64,000 bases of DNA from Pseudomonas asgharzadehiana (GCF_019139815.1 NZ_CP077079.1:3410001-3474000), one strand, 5' to 3'. Counted from the stretch's first letter, positions 45,255 to 55,002 are shown. The notes: generated from the sequence alone by a model not told the origin. Made by a program: numbers and translations.

Positions 45255-46439
45255 CTACAACGGAAATTGCGCCCTGATCAAGGTGCCGCCCTGGGCACGA
45301 TTGCTGGCAGCGATAGTGCCGCCATGGGCCTGGCAGATCGCACGGGCGATGGACAAGCCCAGCCCGCTGCCCCCCGAATAACGCGCCCTGGAGCGCTCCG
45401 CCCGCCAGAAGCGGTCAAACACGCTGTCCAGGTGTTGTGCTTCGATGCCCGGCCCTCGGTCACCCATCTCAATCACGACGCGGTCTTCGACCTGGCGCGC
45501 CATGATGTTCAATTCGCCGCCCGCCGCCGCATAGCGCAGCAGGTTGTCGATCAGGATATTCAGCACCTGACCCAGGCGATCACGATCGGCATGGATACGA
45601 ACCCCGTCCTCGATACTGACCCGTGCCTGCACACCGGCCTCGTCCAATTGCGGCTGGAACCAGGCCAGTCGTTCGCTCACCAACGCCGCCAGGGGAAAAT
45701 CGCTGCGCTCCAGCACCAGTTGCCCTGCCCTGGCCATCGACAGCAGGTGCAGGTCGTCCACCAATTTACGCAGTTGATCGAGCTGGCGCTTGACCATGCC
45801 CAACTGCGTGGCATCGCTGGGGAATACCTCGTCGAGCATGCCCTGCACGCGCCCCATCGCGGCATTCAACGGTGTGCGCAGTTCGTGGGCGATGACCGCG
45901 CTGGACTCACGCACATCGCGCTCATAACGTTCCAGTTGGGTGGTCATGCTGTTGAAGTCGCTGATCAGGCGTTGCAGCTCGTCGGGTGCGTCGTGGTGAA
46001 CCGGCAGGCGCGTCAGGAAATCACCGCCGGCGACCCGCCGTGCGCCCTGGGCAATCGCCGAGAACTGGCTGGACAAGGGCCGCGAAAACCACAAACCGCA
46101 GAGAATGATGATCGGGATAGCGGCCAGCACCAGGCAAGCCAGGATCAGCCAGTCACGGTTGGCCATATCCGGCTGGAAGAACTCCACCGGATAGTACTCG
46201 GCCACCAGTTGGCGCAAGCGTGTCTCATTGAGCTGCGGCTCGGCGCGCAACTGCAGCAACTCCTCGCGCGCCGCCGGCGGCAGGCGCTGCAAAAAATACT
46301 GGTCCGACAGCCTGAAGTTGATCCACATGCAAACGGCGATCACCACCACCGCGCCGATGGCCAACAGGCTCATACGCATGCCGACCCAGCGCCACAGAGG
46401 TTTATCGTTGGCCCGTGATTTTTCCAGCATGTTGCTCAC
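45255..46439 (-). CDS. sensor histidine kinase of the RND-operon two-component system
   Basis: The 394-residue kinase has two membrane helices (about 24-42 and 98-118) around a short periplasmic domain of 55 residues, a HAMP domain (120-172), the H-box VIAHELRTPLNAAM (His near 185), N-box NILIDNLLRYA, G1 DRGPGIE and G2 GGSGLGLSIARAI. It autophosphorylates on His and signals to the regulator whose gene overlaps its GTG start by 4 bases. The signal is unknown; the divergent efflux operon suggests envelope or toxic-compound stress. Confidence 0.92.
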   Translation of the reverse strand: MSNMLEKSRANDKPLWRWVGMRMSLLAIGAVVVIAVCMWINFRLSDQYFLQRLPPAAREELLQLRAEPQLNETRLRQLVAEYYPVEFFQPDMANRDWLILACLVLAAIPIIILCGLWFSRPLSSQFSAIAQGARRVAGGDFLTRLPVHHDAPDELQRLISDFNSMTTQLERYERDVRESSAVIAHELRTPLNAAMGRVQGMLDEVFPSDATQLGMVKRQLDQLRKLVDDLHLLSMARAGQLVLERSDFPLAALVSERLAWFQPQLDEAGVQARVSIEDGVRIHADRDRLGQVLNILIDNLLRYAAAGGELNIMARQVEDRVVIEMGDRGPGIEAQHLDSVFDRFWRAERSRARYSGGSGLGLSIARAICQAHGGTIAASNRAQGGTLIRAQFPL

Positions 46440-47125
46440 CTGAACCGATAGCCAATGGAGCGCACCGTCACCAGTACTCCGGCGATACCATGGGTTTCGA
46501 GCTTGCGCCGCAGGTTGTGCACGTGGGCATCGACGACGCGGGCCAGGGCCTCGCTTTCCGGCAGGCAGATTTCCAGCAATTCATCGCGGGTAAAGGCTTT
46601 GGACGGGGTCTTGAGCAACGTCGCCAGCAACTTGAATTCAGTCGGTGTCAGTTCCAGCCACTGCGGTGGCGCATCGCGGTGCTCAATGGCGGCGGTGAAC
46701 GCGAGCAGGTCGACTCGCAGGTTTTCATAGCGCAGCACCTGTTCCACCGGTTGGCTGCCCGCGCTACGCCGCAACACCGCATGCACCCGCGCCACCACCT
46801 CGCGCGGGCTGTAGGGCTTGACCACATAGTCGTCGGCGCCATAGCGCAACGCGCCGAGTTTTTCCGGCTCGTCGCCCATGGCCGTGACCATGATCACCGG
46901 CGTGTCACTGCCGCGACGCACGGCGGACAACACTTCGGTGCCACTCAGGCGCGGCAGCATCACGTCGAGCAGGATCAGGTCGGGCCGCCAACTTTTGTGC
47001 AGGTCCAGACCGCGTTGGCCGTCTTCGGCCAGGGCCACCTCGAAGCCGTCCCGGCGCAGATACGCTTCGAGAATGTTGGCGCTGTCGGCGTCGTCTTCGA
47101 CGATGAGGATACGTTTTCCTGACAC
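46436..47125 (-). CDS. OmpR-family response regulator
   Basis: A 229-residue regulator with an N-terminal receiver (phospho-acceptor Asp in DLILLDVMLPRLSG, acidic pair in IVEDDAD, Lys in VVKPYSP) and a C-terminal winged helix (LELTPTEFKLLATLLKTPSK and VDAHVHNLRRKLE). The kinase gene overlaps its stop. It is divergent from the RND operon across 96 bp, and a tandem CTTGAT repeat with 11-bp period upstream of it is a plausible binding site. It likely controls both units. Confidence 0.93.
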   Translation of the reverse strand: MSGKRILIVEDDADSANILEAYLRRDGFEVALAEDGQRGLDLHKSWRPDLILLDVMLPRLSGTEVLSAVRRGSDTPVIMVTAMGDEPEKLGALRYGADDYVVKPYSPREVVARVHAVLRRSAGSQPVEQVLRYENLRVDLLAFTAAIEHRDAPPQWLELTPTEFKLLATLLKTPSKAFTRDELLEICLPESEALARVVDAHVHNLRRKLETHGIAGVLVTVRSIGYRFR

Positions 47126-47135
47126 AAAGAAGCCT

Positions 47136-47152
47136 CTTGATGAAACCTTGAT
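47136..47152. promoter_or_regulatory. tandem CTTGAT direct repeat, possible response-regulator box
   Basis: CTTGAT at 47136-47141 and 47147-47152 are spaced 11 bp start to start, the one-helical-turn pattern bound by OmpR-family dimers. It lies in the 96-bp spacer between the regulator gene and the RND operon. Confidence 0.4.
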
Positions 47153-47221
47153 AATTCACGAACGGTTTATTGAAAGTCCGCTGCCAGTATTGCCCTACGC
47201 CGACTTTCGCGAACCGATCCT

Positions 47222-48703
47222 ATGCCGACCACCACACTGCTGTCCAAGCCTATCAAGCTGCCTGAACGCCTCGTCGCGGTTTTGCTGCTGGTCGGCACGC
47301 TGGCCGGCTGCTCGCTGGCGCCTAAGTACCAGGCGCCCGTGCTGCCGGTTCCGCAGACCCTGCAGGGCGAACCTTCGACGGGCACGCCCTCTTCCGTGAC
47401 CGGTGAGGTCGAGGGGCTTTCCGAGGAGGAGCGACAATTGCTGGCCGGCCTAAATTCATCGGCGCAGTTGCCGCATCGGGTTGAACAAGCCCTGAACTAC
47501 AATCGCGACCTGCGCCTGGCATTGCTGCGTGTCGAGCAGGCCCGTGCCCAGTACGGCATTTCCCGCGCCGATCGCCTGCCCACCGTGGCCCTGGGCCTGC
47601 AACGCAACCGCCAGCACTTGCACGACAAGGCCGCCGACGAACGTTATGGGCAAGACATTGCGGTGGCGTCCGTCGGCGTATCGGACTTCGAGCTGGATTT
47701 TTTCGGCCGAGTGCGCAGCCTGTCCGAGGCGGCGCAGCATGACTACCTGGCCACACGCTATGGGGCTTTGGCCGCGCGCAAGGCGCTGATCGTTGAAGTG
47801 GCACGCCTGTATTTGCAAGAGCGTTTGCAGGCAGGCGTGCAGTCCGACACGCAGTCCATTCTCGACAACCAAAACCTGCTGCTGAGCGTACTCGACGGTC
47901 AGCAAAAAGAAGGCCTCGTCGCCCAGGACACGGTCGACACCCAGCGCATGGAGGTTCGGCGTGCCGCCCAGCAATGGCAGGACGCAAGCGCCGATCACGC
48001 CAGTGCACAGCAGGCGCTGGCATGGGTGACCGGCTACCAGGCCGCGTCTTCGACCTCTACCGCGACAGACCCTGCAATTGACTTGGATACCCCGCCCTGG
48101 CTGATCGAACTCTCGTCCCAACGACTGTTGCAACGCTTTGATGTGCGCCAGTGCGAAGAAGCCCTGCGCGCCGCGAACGCCAACATCGGTGCCGCCCGTG
48201 CGGCGCTCTTCCCCTCCATCACCTTGAGCACCGGCGCGGGCATCGCCAGCCCGCGCTTGAGCAACCTGTTTTCATCCGGCAGCGGCGCCTGGCTGTTCAC
48301 GCCGCAACTGAACCTGCCGCTGTTCGACGGCGGCCGCAACCGAGCCAATCTTGACCTGGCCACTGCGCGCCAACAGTCGGCTGTCGCCCAATACGAAAAG
48401 ACCGTGCAGGACGCCTTCCGCGAAATCGCCGACCTGTTGAGCCAACGCCAACAAGCATTGGCCGACGCCACCATACACATCGACCTGGCCGCTTCGACGG
48501 CATTAAAGGCCAAGCGTGTCGACCAGCAGATTGCCGCCGGCGCGGCTGCGCGTTCGCAGTACCTGGCCGCTGCCATTCGCCTGACTGAATCGGCCATCGA
48601 GTTACGCAAGGCCAACTACCAGGTGTTGTTCAACCGCCTGGCGCTGTATCGCGCGCTGTCCGGCGCACCATTGTTTTCATCCAAAGAAAGGGTTTCACCA
48701 TGA
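47222..48703 (+). CDS. outer-membrane efflux lipoprotein (NodT/OprM family)
   Basis: A 493-residue outer-membrane factor with lipoprotein signal (RLVAVLLLVGTLAGCSLAPK, lipobox LAGC near 27-30) and two efflux-protein repeats (about 80-280 and 310-485). KYQAPVLPVPQTL and ANANIGAARAALFPSITLST are characteristic. It forms the trimeric channel for the RND pump encoded two genes on. Its stop overlaps the next start by 4 bases. Confidence 0.93.
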   Translation: MPTTTLLSKPIKLPERLVAVLLLVGTLAGCSLAPKYQAPVLPVPQTLQGEPSTGTPSSVTGEVEGLSEEERQLLAGLNSSAQLPHRVEQALNYNRDLRLALLRVEQARAQYGISRADRLPTVALGLQRNRQHLHDKAADERYGQDIAVASVGVSDFELDFFGRVRSLSEAAQHDYLATRYGALAARKALIVEVARLYLQERLQAGVQSDTQSILDNQNLLLSVLDGQQKEGLVAQDTVDTQRMEVRRAAQQWQDASADHASAQQALAWVTGYQAASSTSTATDPAIDLDTPPWLIELSSQRLLQRFDVRQCEEALRAANANIGAARAALFPSITLSTGAGIASPRLSNLFSSGSGAWLFTPQLNLPLFDGGRNRANLDLATARQQSAVAQYEKTVQDAFREIADLLSQRQQALADATIHIDLAASTALKAKRVDQQIAAGAAARSQYLAAAIRLTESAIELRKANYQVLFNRLALYRALSGAPLFSSKERVSP

Positions 48704-49512
48704 CATTGACCACTGCCCCTACCCGTACCGTGCTCTGGGGCGCCGCCGCCCTGATGGCCTGCGCCCTCGTGCCCCAGGCGCAGGCCGCCGACGCCAGCCC
48801 CGCAGCCGACAAGACCACCGCAACTTTGGGCCTTGGCATGGGCGTCGCGCCGCGCTACATGGGCGCCGACCGCTACCGCTCACTGGTGCTGCCGATGTTC
48901 AGCATCCAGCGTGGCGTGCTGTTCGCCGACACCACCCGTGGGGTGGGCCTGCAATTTCAATCCGACAGCGGCTTTAGCGCCAGCGCGGCAATCAACTACG
49001 ACCTGGGCCGTAAGGAAAAGGACAGCACCAGCCGCCCCGGCGACCGCGAGCTCAAAGGCATGGGCGATATCGGCGGCGCCACCGTCGCCGACTTCACCCT
49101 CAGCCAGCAGCTGCTTGACTGGCTCTCGGTGAGCGGCGAAGCGGAACTGCGCATGGCCGGCGAGCACCGTGGCAACCGCTACCGCTTTGGCCTCGAAGGC
49201 GTGCTGTTTCACACAGACAGCGACACCCTGGCCCTGGACATCGACGCCCATGCCGGCGATGGCCGCTACAACCAGACCTTCTTCGGCGTCACACAGGCAC
49301 AGAGCCAGCGTTCGCTCTACGGCAGATACAACGCCGATGCCGGGATCTACGCCTATTCCGCCGCCTTGAACTGGCAGCACAGCCTGGACGCGCACTGGTC
49401 GACGCTGGCCAGCCTGACGCTGACCCAGTACGCCGACCAGGCCCGTAACAGCCCACTGGTCAAGCGTGAAAGCGCCGGCCTGGGCATGTTCGCCATCAAC
49501 TACACCTTCTGA
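48700..49512 (+). CDS. MipA/OmpV-family outer-membrane protein
   Basis: A 270-residue protein with a signal peptide (MTLTTAPTRTVLWGAAALMA, cleaved after AQAA). The mature beta-barrel begins with LGLGMGVAPRYMGADRYRSL and ends in INYTF, a typical outer-membrane terminal Phe. MipA/OmpV members include a peptidoglycan-synthesis scaffold and porin-like proteins. Its place inside an RND operon, between channel and adaptor genes, is unusual and suggests a linked envelope function. Confidence 0.88.
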   Translation: MTLTTAPTRTVLWGAAALMACALVPQAQAADASPAADKTTATLGLGMGVAPRYMGADRYRSLVLPMFSIQRGVLFADTTRGVGLQFQSDSGFSASAAINYDLGRKEKDSTSRPGDRELKGMGDIGGATVADFTLSQQLLDWLSVSGEAELRMAGEHRGNRYRFGLEGVLFHTDSDTLALDIDAHAGDGRYNQTFFGVTQAQSQRSLYGRYNADAGIYAYSAALNWQHSLDAHWSTLASLTLTQYADQARNSPLVKRESAGLGMFAINYTF

Positions 49513-49528
49513 TAACGAGGCGCCAGGC

Positions 49529-50647
49529 ATGCAGGGTTTTGCTCAGTTGTTCCGTCCTTGGGGCCGCCCCCTGGTGCTCGGCGTTGCCTGCCTGATGGTG
49601 GTGGCCTGTTCGCACGAGGAGGCGGCGCCGGAGCCGGCCATAAGGTCGGTGAAAGTCGCCAGCGTGCGCGCCTACGGCGCCGACGCCGCGCCGTTGACCG
49701 GTGTGGTGCGCCAACGCCAGCGCGCGGTCTTGGCCTTCGAAGGCGCGGGCCGATTGGTGGCGTTGAATGTCGACATCGGCGATAGCGTAAAACAAGGCCA
49801 GGTGCTGGCGAGCCTCGATACGGCGGCCGTGCGGTTGCGCCTGAAACAAGCGCAGGCGGCCTTGTTCGCCAGCGTGGCGCAAACCGCCGAGCGCAAGCGT
49901 AACAAGGTGCGCCAGCAACTGCTGTATGCCCAGGGCAGCGTCGCGGCCAGCGCGGTGGAGCAAGCCGAAGCCGCGTGGCAGGCCGCCGTAGCGCAGCAGG
50001 CCGCCGATGAAGCGGCCCTGGACCTGGTGCGACGCGACCAACGCCAGGGCCAGTTGATCGCGCCGTTTGACGGTCGCGTCGTGGCACGACCCGCGCAGTT
50101 GTACAGCGAGTTATCGCCCGGCCAAGTGGTGATGGAATTGGAAGCCAGCGGCGCGTTGCAGGTCATCGTGCAAGTCCCGGTGGAACAGGCCGCCGGCCTC
50201 AAGCCTGGCGACCACGCCGTCGCCAACGACCCGGCCGCGCCCGGATCGACCCTGCCGCTGGTGCTGGAGGGCCTGTCGACACGCGCGCAGAACGGCATGT
50301 TGCAAAGCGCGCGTTTTCGCCTGGACGCCCGCGACCTGGCGCTGCCCAGCGGCGTGAACCTCAACGTGCGATTGGCGACCCCTGCCGCGCTCGCGCTGTC
50401 GATTCCGACCCAGGCGCTGCGCATGGGCGGCGACGCCAGCCAGGTGCAGGTGTTCGTCTATGACCCGACCCAGGGCAAGGTCGCCCTGCGTGAGGTCAGG
50501 ATCGGCCTGATCGACCAGGGCCGTGTCGCCCTCGATAGCGGCCTCAAGGATGGCGAACAAGTCGTCGTCACCGGCGTGGCGTTCCTCACCGACGGCCAGC
50601 CCGTCAACCTGCTTGCACCCTCCAGCCGTTTGAGCGCGCCCGAATGA
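49529..50647 (+). CDS. RND efflux periplasmic adaptor (membrane fusion protein)
   Basis: The 372-residue adaptor is a lipoprotein (LGVACLMVVACSHEEAAPEP, Cys near 25). It has a biotinyl/lipoyl-like domain (AFEGAGRLVALNVDIGDSVK and GQVLASLDTAA), a coiled-coil hairpin (about 110-180), and beta-barrel and membrane-proximal domains. It links the RND permease to the outer-membrane channel. The start is 16 bases after the mipA-like gene; the stop overlaps the permease start by 4 bases (ATGA). Confidence 0.93.
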   Translation: MQGFAQLFRPWGRPLVLGVACLMVVACSHEEAAPEPAIRSVKVASVRAYGADAAPLTGVVRQRQRAVLAFEGAGRLVALNVDIGDSVKQGQVLASLDTAAVRLRLKQAQAALFASVAQTAERKRNKVRQQLLYAQGSVAASAVEQAEAAWQAAVAQQAADEAALDLVRRDQRQGQLIAPFDGRVVARPAQLYSELSPGQVVMELEASGALQVIVQVPVEQAAGLKPGDHAVANDPAAPGSTLPLVLEGLSTRAQNGMLQSARFRLDARDLALPSGVNLNVRLATPAALALSIPTQALRMGGDASQVQVFVYDPTQGKVALREVRIGLIDQGRVALDSGLKDGEQVVVTGVAFLTDGQPVNLLAPSSRLSAPE

Positions 50648-53600
50648 TCAACCTGACCCGTCACGCATTGGGCGCGAGCCGCCTGACGTTATTCACCGCC
50701 CTGCTAATCCTGCTCGCGGGCGTGGCGACGTTCCTGAGTTTCCCGACCCAGGAAGAACCCTCGGTGACCATCCGCGATGCGCTGGTGAGCATCCAGTTTC
50801 CCGGCCTGCCCAGCGAACGCGCCGAAGAGTTGCTGGCCCGGCCCACCGAAGAAAAGCTGCGCGAGCTGTCGCAGATCAAAAACATCGTGACCACCGTCCA
50901 CCCCGGCAGCGTGATTATCCAGGTGACGGCCCGCGATGAAATCAAGGACCTGGGCGTGCTGTGGCAGCAGGTACGCAATAAAGTCGCCGAGGCCGGCGCC
51001 GGATTTCCACCTGGCACCCAAGGGCCTTTTGTCGATGATAATTTCGGACGCGTCGCCGTCGCCTCCATTGCGGTCACCGCGCCCGGCTACAGCATGAGCG
51101 AAATGCGCGGGCCGTTGAAACGCCTGCGCGACCAATTGGGCGGGTTGCCCGGCATCGGCCAGGTAACGTTGCACGGCGTGCAGGACCAGCAACTCTCGAT
51201 CGATTTCAACCCGCAGCGCCTGGCGGGGCTGGGTTTGTCCCCGCAGCAACTGTTCCAGCAAGTGCAGCAACAGAACGTGTTGGCGCCCGGTGGTATCGCC
51301 GACATTGGCGGGCAGATCACCACCCTCACCGTGACCGGCGAAGTGCTCAGCGTGGAGCAACTGCGCCAGTTGCCGATCCAACTGCCCGGCGCCAACGGTA
51401 CCGCGCAATCGGTGGCCCTCGGCGCCATCGCGCAGATCTCGGTGATGGCTGCCGACCCGCCCCAGAGCGCCGCGATCTATCAAGGCCAGGACGCGGTGGT
51501 GCTGGCGGTGTCCATGGCGCCAGGACAGAACGTGCACCAATTCGGCGTGGCCTTGCGCAAGCGCTTGGCCGAGCTGGAACAGCAGCTGCCGTTGGGTTTC
51601 ACGGCCCATATGGTGACGTTCCAGGCCGATGTGGTCGACCAGCAGATGGCCAAGATGAAACACGTGATGATCGAGACGGTGGTCATCGTCATGGCCGTAG
51701 TCATGCTGTTTCTGGGCTGGCGCACCGGGCTGGTGGTCGGCGCGATTGTGCCGCTGACCATCCTCGGTACGTTGATTGCGATGCGCATGCTCGGGGTCGA
51801 GCTGCAAACCGTGTCGATTGCCGCGATTATCCTCGCGCTCGGCTTGCTGGTGGACAACGGCATCGTGATCGCCGAGGACATCGAGCGCCGGCTGCATGCC
51901 GGCGAGGACCGACGCCAGGCCTGCGAAGACGCCGGGCGCACCCTGGCGATTCCGCTGCTGACCTCGTCGCTGGTGATCGTGCTGGCGTTCTCGCCGTTCT
52001 TCCTCGGCCAGACCAGCACCAATGAATACCTGCGTTCACTGGCGGTCGTACTGGCGTTGACGCTGCTCGGCTCGTGGTTGCTGAGCATCACCGTCACGCC
52101 GCTGCTGTGCCTGTATTTCGCCAAGGCTGCGCGCCACGAGGCGTCGGAAGACAGTTACGACAGCGGTTTTTACCGAGGCTACCGCGCGGTCATCGGCCGC
52201 GTGTTGCAACACAAAGCACTGTTTCTGATGGCGATGCTGGTGTTACTCGCCGCCGCGATCTTCGAACTGATGCGCGTGCCCTATGACTTTCTGCCTCAAT
52301 CGGACCGCTTGCAGTTCCAGGTACCCATCAGCCTGGAACCCGGCAGCGGCTCGCGCAAGACCTTGCAAAGCGTGCGCGAGATCAGCCTGTGGCTGAGCAA
52401 GGAGCCCCAGGTAGCCGACAGCATCGGCTATGTCGGCGACGGCGGGCCACGAATCGTGCTGGGCCTCAACCCGCCTTTGCCCGCACCGGAAACCGCGTAC
52501 TTCACCGTCAGCGTCAAGCCCGGTACGGATATCGATGCGGTGATCGCCAATACCCGCCGCTATCTGCTCAAGCAACACCCGGAACTGCGCGCCGAGCCCA
52601 AGCGTTTTTCCCTGGGCACCACTGAGGCCGGTGTGGCGATCTATCGTGTGCTGGGCCCGGACGAACAGGTACTGCGCAGCCTGGCCGGCCAGATCGAAAA
52701 GGCCCTGCGTGAAGTGCCGGGCACGCTGGATGTGCGCAACGACTGGAGCATTCGCCTGACGCGTTACACCGTCGAGGTCGATCAGCAGAGTGCGCGCCGC
52801 GCCGGTGTCGACACCCAAGCCATCGGCCAGGCCTTGCAACTGCACTTCGGCGGCATTCAGGTTTCGGCATTGCAGGATAAACAAACCCGCGTCCCGCTGG
52901 TGGTGCGCGAGCCTGCGACGACAACCGAGGCCTCCCCCGATCTGCGCGGCATCCTGGTCTACCCGGCCGACGGCTCGCCCCCCGTGCCGTTGGCGGCCGT
53001 TGCCCGCATCGTCGCGGCCAGCGAACCCTCGACGCTGATGCGGCGCAATCAGGAACGCGCCATTACCGTGGTCGGGCATAACCCGTCGTTGACGGCGACG
53101 TCCATCGTCGAGCAACTCGCGCCGCAGGTGGCGGCACTGGCGCTGCCGCCGGGCTATCGCATTGAACTGGGCGGCGAGATCGAGGACTCGGCGGACGCCA
53201 ACCAGGCGTTGCTGCAATACCTGCCCCACGCGCTGGTCGCCATGCTGTTGCTGTTTGTCTGGCAATTCAATTCGTTTCGCAAGTTGCTGATTGTGGTTTC
53301 CGCCATCCCCTTCGTCCTGATCGGTGTGGCCGTTGCGCTGCTGATCACTGGTTACCCGTTCGGGTTCATGGCCACGTTCGGCCTGCTGTCACTGGCAGGG
53401 ATTATCGTGAACAACGCCGTGCTGTTGCTGGAACGTATCGAGGCCGAACTCCACGAGGGCCTGCCGGTTTACGAGGCGGTGGTGAACGCCGCCGTAAAGC
53501 GCCTGCGCCCCATCGTCATGACCAAACTGACCTGCATCATCGGGCTGGTGCCGCTGATGCTGTTTGCCGGGCCGCTGTGGGAAGGCATGGCGATCACGCT

Positions 53601-53712
53601 GATGGGCGGCCTGGCGCTCGGCACATTGGTCACGCTGGGGCTGATCCCGGTGCTGTACGTATTGCTGTTTACACCGCGTAAACACTCACATATCAAGGCG
53701 AGCACAGCATGA
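50644..53712 (+). CDS. RND efflux permease (TriC-like)
   Basis: The 1022-residue pump has 12 membrane helices and two large periplasmic loops. Motifs include FPTQEEPSVTIRDALVSIQF near residue 30, the helix-4 proton-relay segment ILALGLLVDNGIVIAEDIER near 398 and GFMATFGLLSLAGIIVNNAV near 905. Where AcrB has Asp-Asp in helix 4 this protein has Asp-Asn, as in the TriC-like branch. It probably exports a detergent, biocide or lipid-like compound; substrate unknown. It overlaps the adaptor gene before it and the lyase gene after it, each by 4 bases. Confidence 0.94.
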   Translation: MINLTRHALGASRLTLFTALLILLAGVATFLSFPTQEEPSVTIRDALVSIQFPGLPSERAEELLARPTEEKLRELSQIKNIVTTVHPGSVIIQVTARDEIKDLGVLWQQVRNKVAEAGAGFPPGTQGPFVDDNFGRVAVASIAVTAPGYSMSEMRGPLKRLRDQLGGLPGIGQVTLHGVQDQQLSIDFNPQRLAGLGLSPQQLFQQVQQQNVLAPGGIADIGGQITTLTVTGEVLSVEQLRQLPIQLPGANGTAQSVALGAIAQISVMAADPPQSAAIYQGQDAVVLAVSMAPGQNVHQFGVALRKRLAELEQQLPLGFTAHMVTFQADVVDQQMAKMKHVMIETVVIVMAVVMLFLGWRTGLVVGAIVPLTILGTLIAMRMLGVELQTVSIAAIILALGLLVDNGIVIAEDIERRLHAGEDRRQACEDAGRTLAIPLLTSSLVIVLAFSPFFLGQTSTNEYLRSLAVVLALTLLGSWLLSITVTPLLCLYFAKAARHEASEDSYDSGFYRGYRAVIGRVLQHKALFLMAMLVLLAAAIFELMRVPYDFLPQSDRLQFQVPISLEPGSGSRKTLQSVREISLWLSKEPQVADSIGYVGDGGPRIVLGLNPPLPAPETAYFTVSVKPGTDIDAVIANTRRYLLKQHPELRAEPKRFSLGTTEAGVAIYRVLGPDEQVLRSLAGQIEKALREVPGTLDVRNDWSIRLTRYTVEVDQQSARRAGVDTQAIGQALQLHFGGIQVSALQDKQTRVPLVVREPATTTEASPDLRGILVYPADGSPPVPLAAVARIVAASEPSTLMRRNQERAITVVGHNPSLTATSIVEQLAPQVAALALPPGYRIELGGEIEDSADANQALLQYLPHALVAMLLLFVWQFNSFRKLLIVVSAIPFVLIGVAVALLITGYPFGFMATFGLLSLAGIIVNNAVLLLERIEAELHEGLPVYEAVVNAAVKRLRPIVMTKLTCIIGLVPLMLFAGPLWEGMAITLMGGLALGTLVTLGLIPVLYVLLFTPRKHSHIKASTA

Positions 53713-54938
53713 TTTTTTCGTTGAAGGCAACGCGCAACCTCAAGCGCACAACCCGCGGGGCCGTGCTGCTCGGCGCGCTTTCGCTGAGTCTCGGTGCTCA
53801 AGCCTCCGCGTTCGTCCACCCAGGCCTGTTGCAGACCCAGCAAGACTTCCTGCGCATCCGCGAAAAACTGGCCAACCATAACCAGCCGTGGCTGGCCGGC
53901 TGGCAAAAATTGATCGCCAACCGGCATGCATCGCTGGCCTGGAACCCGAGCCCCGTCGCGGTGGTGTACCGGGGCGCGGATGGCCAACATCCGGAAAACT
54001 ACGCCAGGTTATTCAACGACGCAGCCGCCGCGTACGCCTTGGCCCTGCGCTGGCAGCTGTCGGGCGACCCTGCGTATGCCGACAAAGCCGTCGCTTTGTT
54101 GAACCAGTGGTCCACCACCCTCACCGCCATTGAGGGCACTTCGGACCGATTTCTCGCCGCCGGTTTGTACGGATACCAGCTCGCCAATGCCGCCGAAATA
54201 CTGCGCGGTTATCCAAAGTGGAAGGCGGCGGACTTACAGCAGTTCCAGCGCATGATGCTCACGGTCTTCTACCCGATGAACCATGATTTCCTGGCGCATC
54301 ACAATAACGCGTTGGTCGACCACTATTGGGCCAACTGGGACCTGGCCAATATGAACGCGATGCTGGCCATCGGCGTACTGACCGACCGTCGCGATATCTA
54401 TGATGAAGCGGTCAATTATTTCAAACATGGCGCCGGCAACGGTTCCATTGAACACGTGGTCTGGAAGCTCTACGGCAATGGCCTGGGCCAGGTCCAGGAA
54501 AGCGGGCGCGACCAGGCGCACACACTGCTCGACATCGCCTTGCTCGGTAGCTTCTGCCAAATGGCCTGGAACCAGGGCGATGACCTGTTCGGTTACCAGA
54601 ACAACCGCGTGCTGCAAGGCGCCGAATACGTGGCCAAATACAACCTGGGCCAGGATGTGCCATTCACCACCTTCACCAACAGCGCGTTCAAGCAGACGAC
54701 CATCTCGGCCGAGCATCGAGGCGAAATCCGTCCGATCTGGGAGCTGCTCTACAACCACTACGGGGTGCTTGAAGGCCTCAGCGCACCGAACGTGAAGGCC
54801 TTCGCGAACAAAGCCCAGGTGGAAGGCGGTGGCGGGGATTATGGTCCCAACAGCGGTGGCTACGACCAACTGGGGTACGGGACCTTGCTCTATTCGCTGG
54901 GGGAGTACGGCCTGTCAAACGCTGAACTGGTGCCTTAG
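53709..54938 (+). CDS. secreted alginate-lyase-family polysaccharide lyase
   Basis: A 409-residue protein with a signal peptide (about residues 1-33, cleaved near AQASA) and an (alpha/alpha) barrel of the Alginate_lyase family. The pattern includes FNDAAAAYALALRWQLSGDP, SDRFLAAGLYGYQLANAAEI, NNALVDHYWANWDLANMNAM and GGYDQLGYGTLLYSLGEYG. It is probably a periplasmic lyase for a uronic-acid polymer (alginate or glucuronan); the family is diverse. Its ATG overlaps the RND permease stop by 4 bases, so translation is coupled to the pump, a very unusual partnership. Confidence 0.88.
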   Translation: MIFSLKATRNLKRTTRGAVLLGALSLSLGAQASAFVHPGLLQTQQDFLRIREKLANHNQPWLAGWQKLIANRHASLAWNPSPVAVVYRGADGQHPENYARLFNDAAAAYALALRWQLSGDPAYADKAVALLNQWSTTLTAIEGTSDRFLAAGLYGYQLANAAEILRGYPKWKAADLQQFQRMMLTVFYPMNHDFLAHHNNALVDHYWANWDLANMNAMLAIGVLTDRRDIYDEAVNYFKHGAGNGSIEHVVWKLYGNGLGQVQESGRDQAHTLLDIALLGSFCQMAWNQGDDLFGYQNNRVLQGAEYVAKYNLGQDVPFTTFTNSAFKQTTISAEHRGEIRPIWELLYNHYGVLEGLSAPNVKAFANKAQVEGGGGDYGPNSGGYDQLGYGTLLYSLGEYGLSNAELVP

Positions 54939-55002
54939 CGATGCATCAACTGCCCCATGCGTCGGCTAAGGCCCCGTTCCCACCGTTGGAAGGCGGTGAC
55001 TA

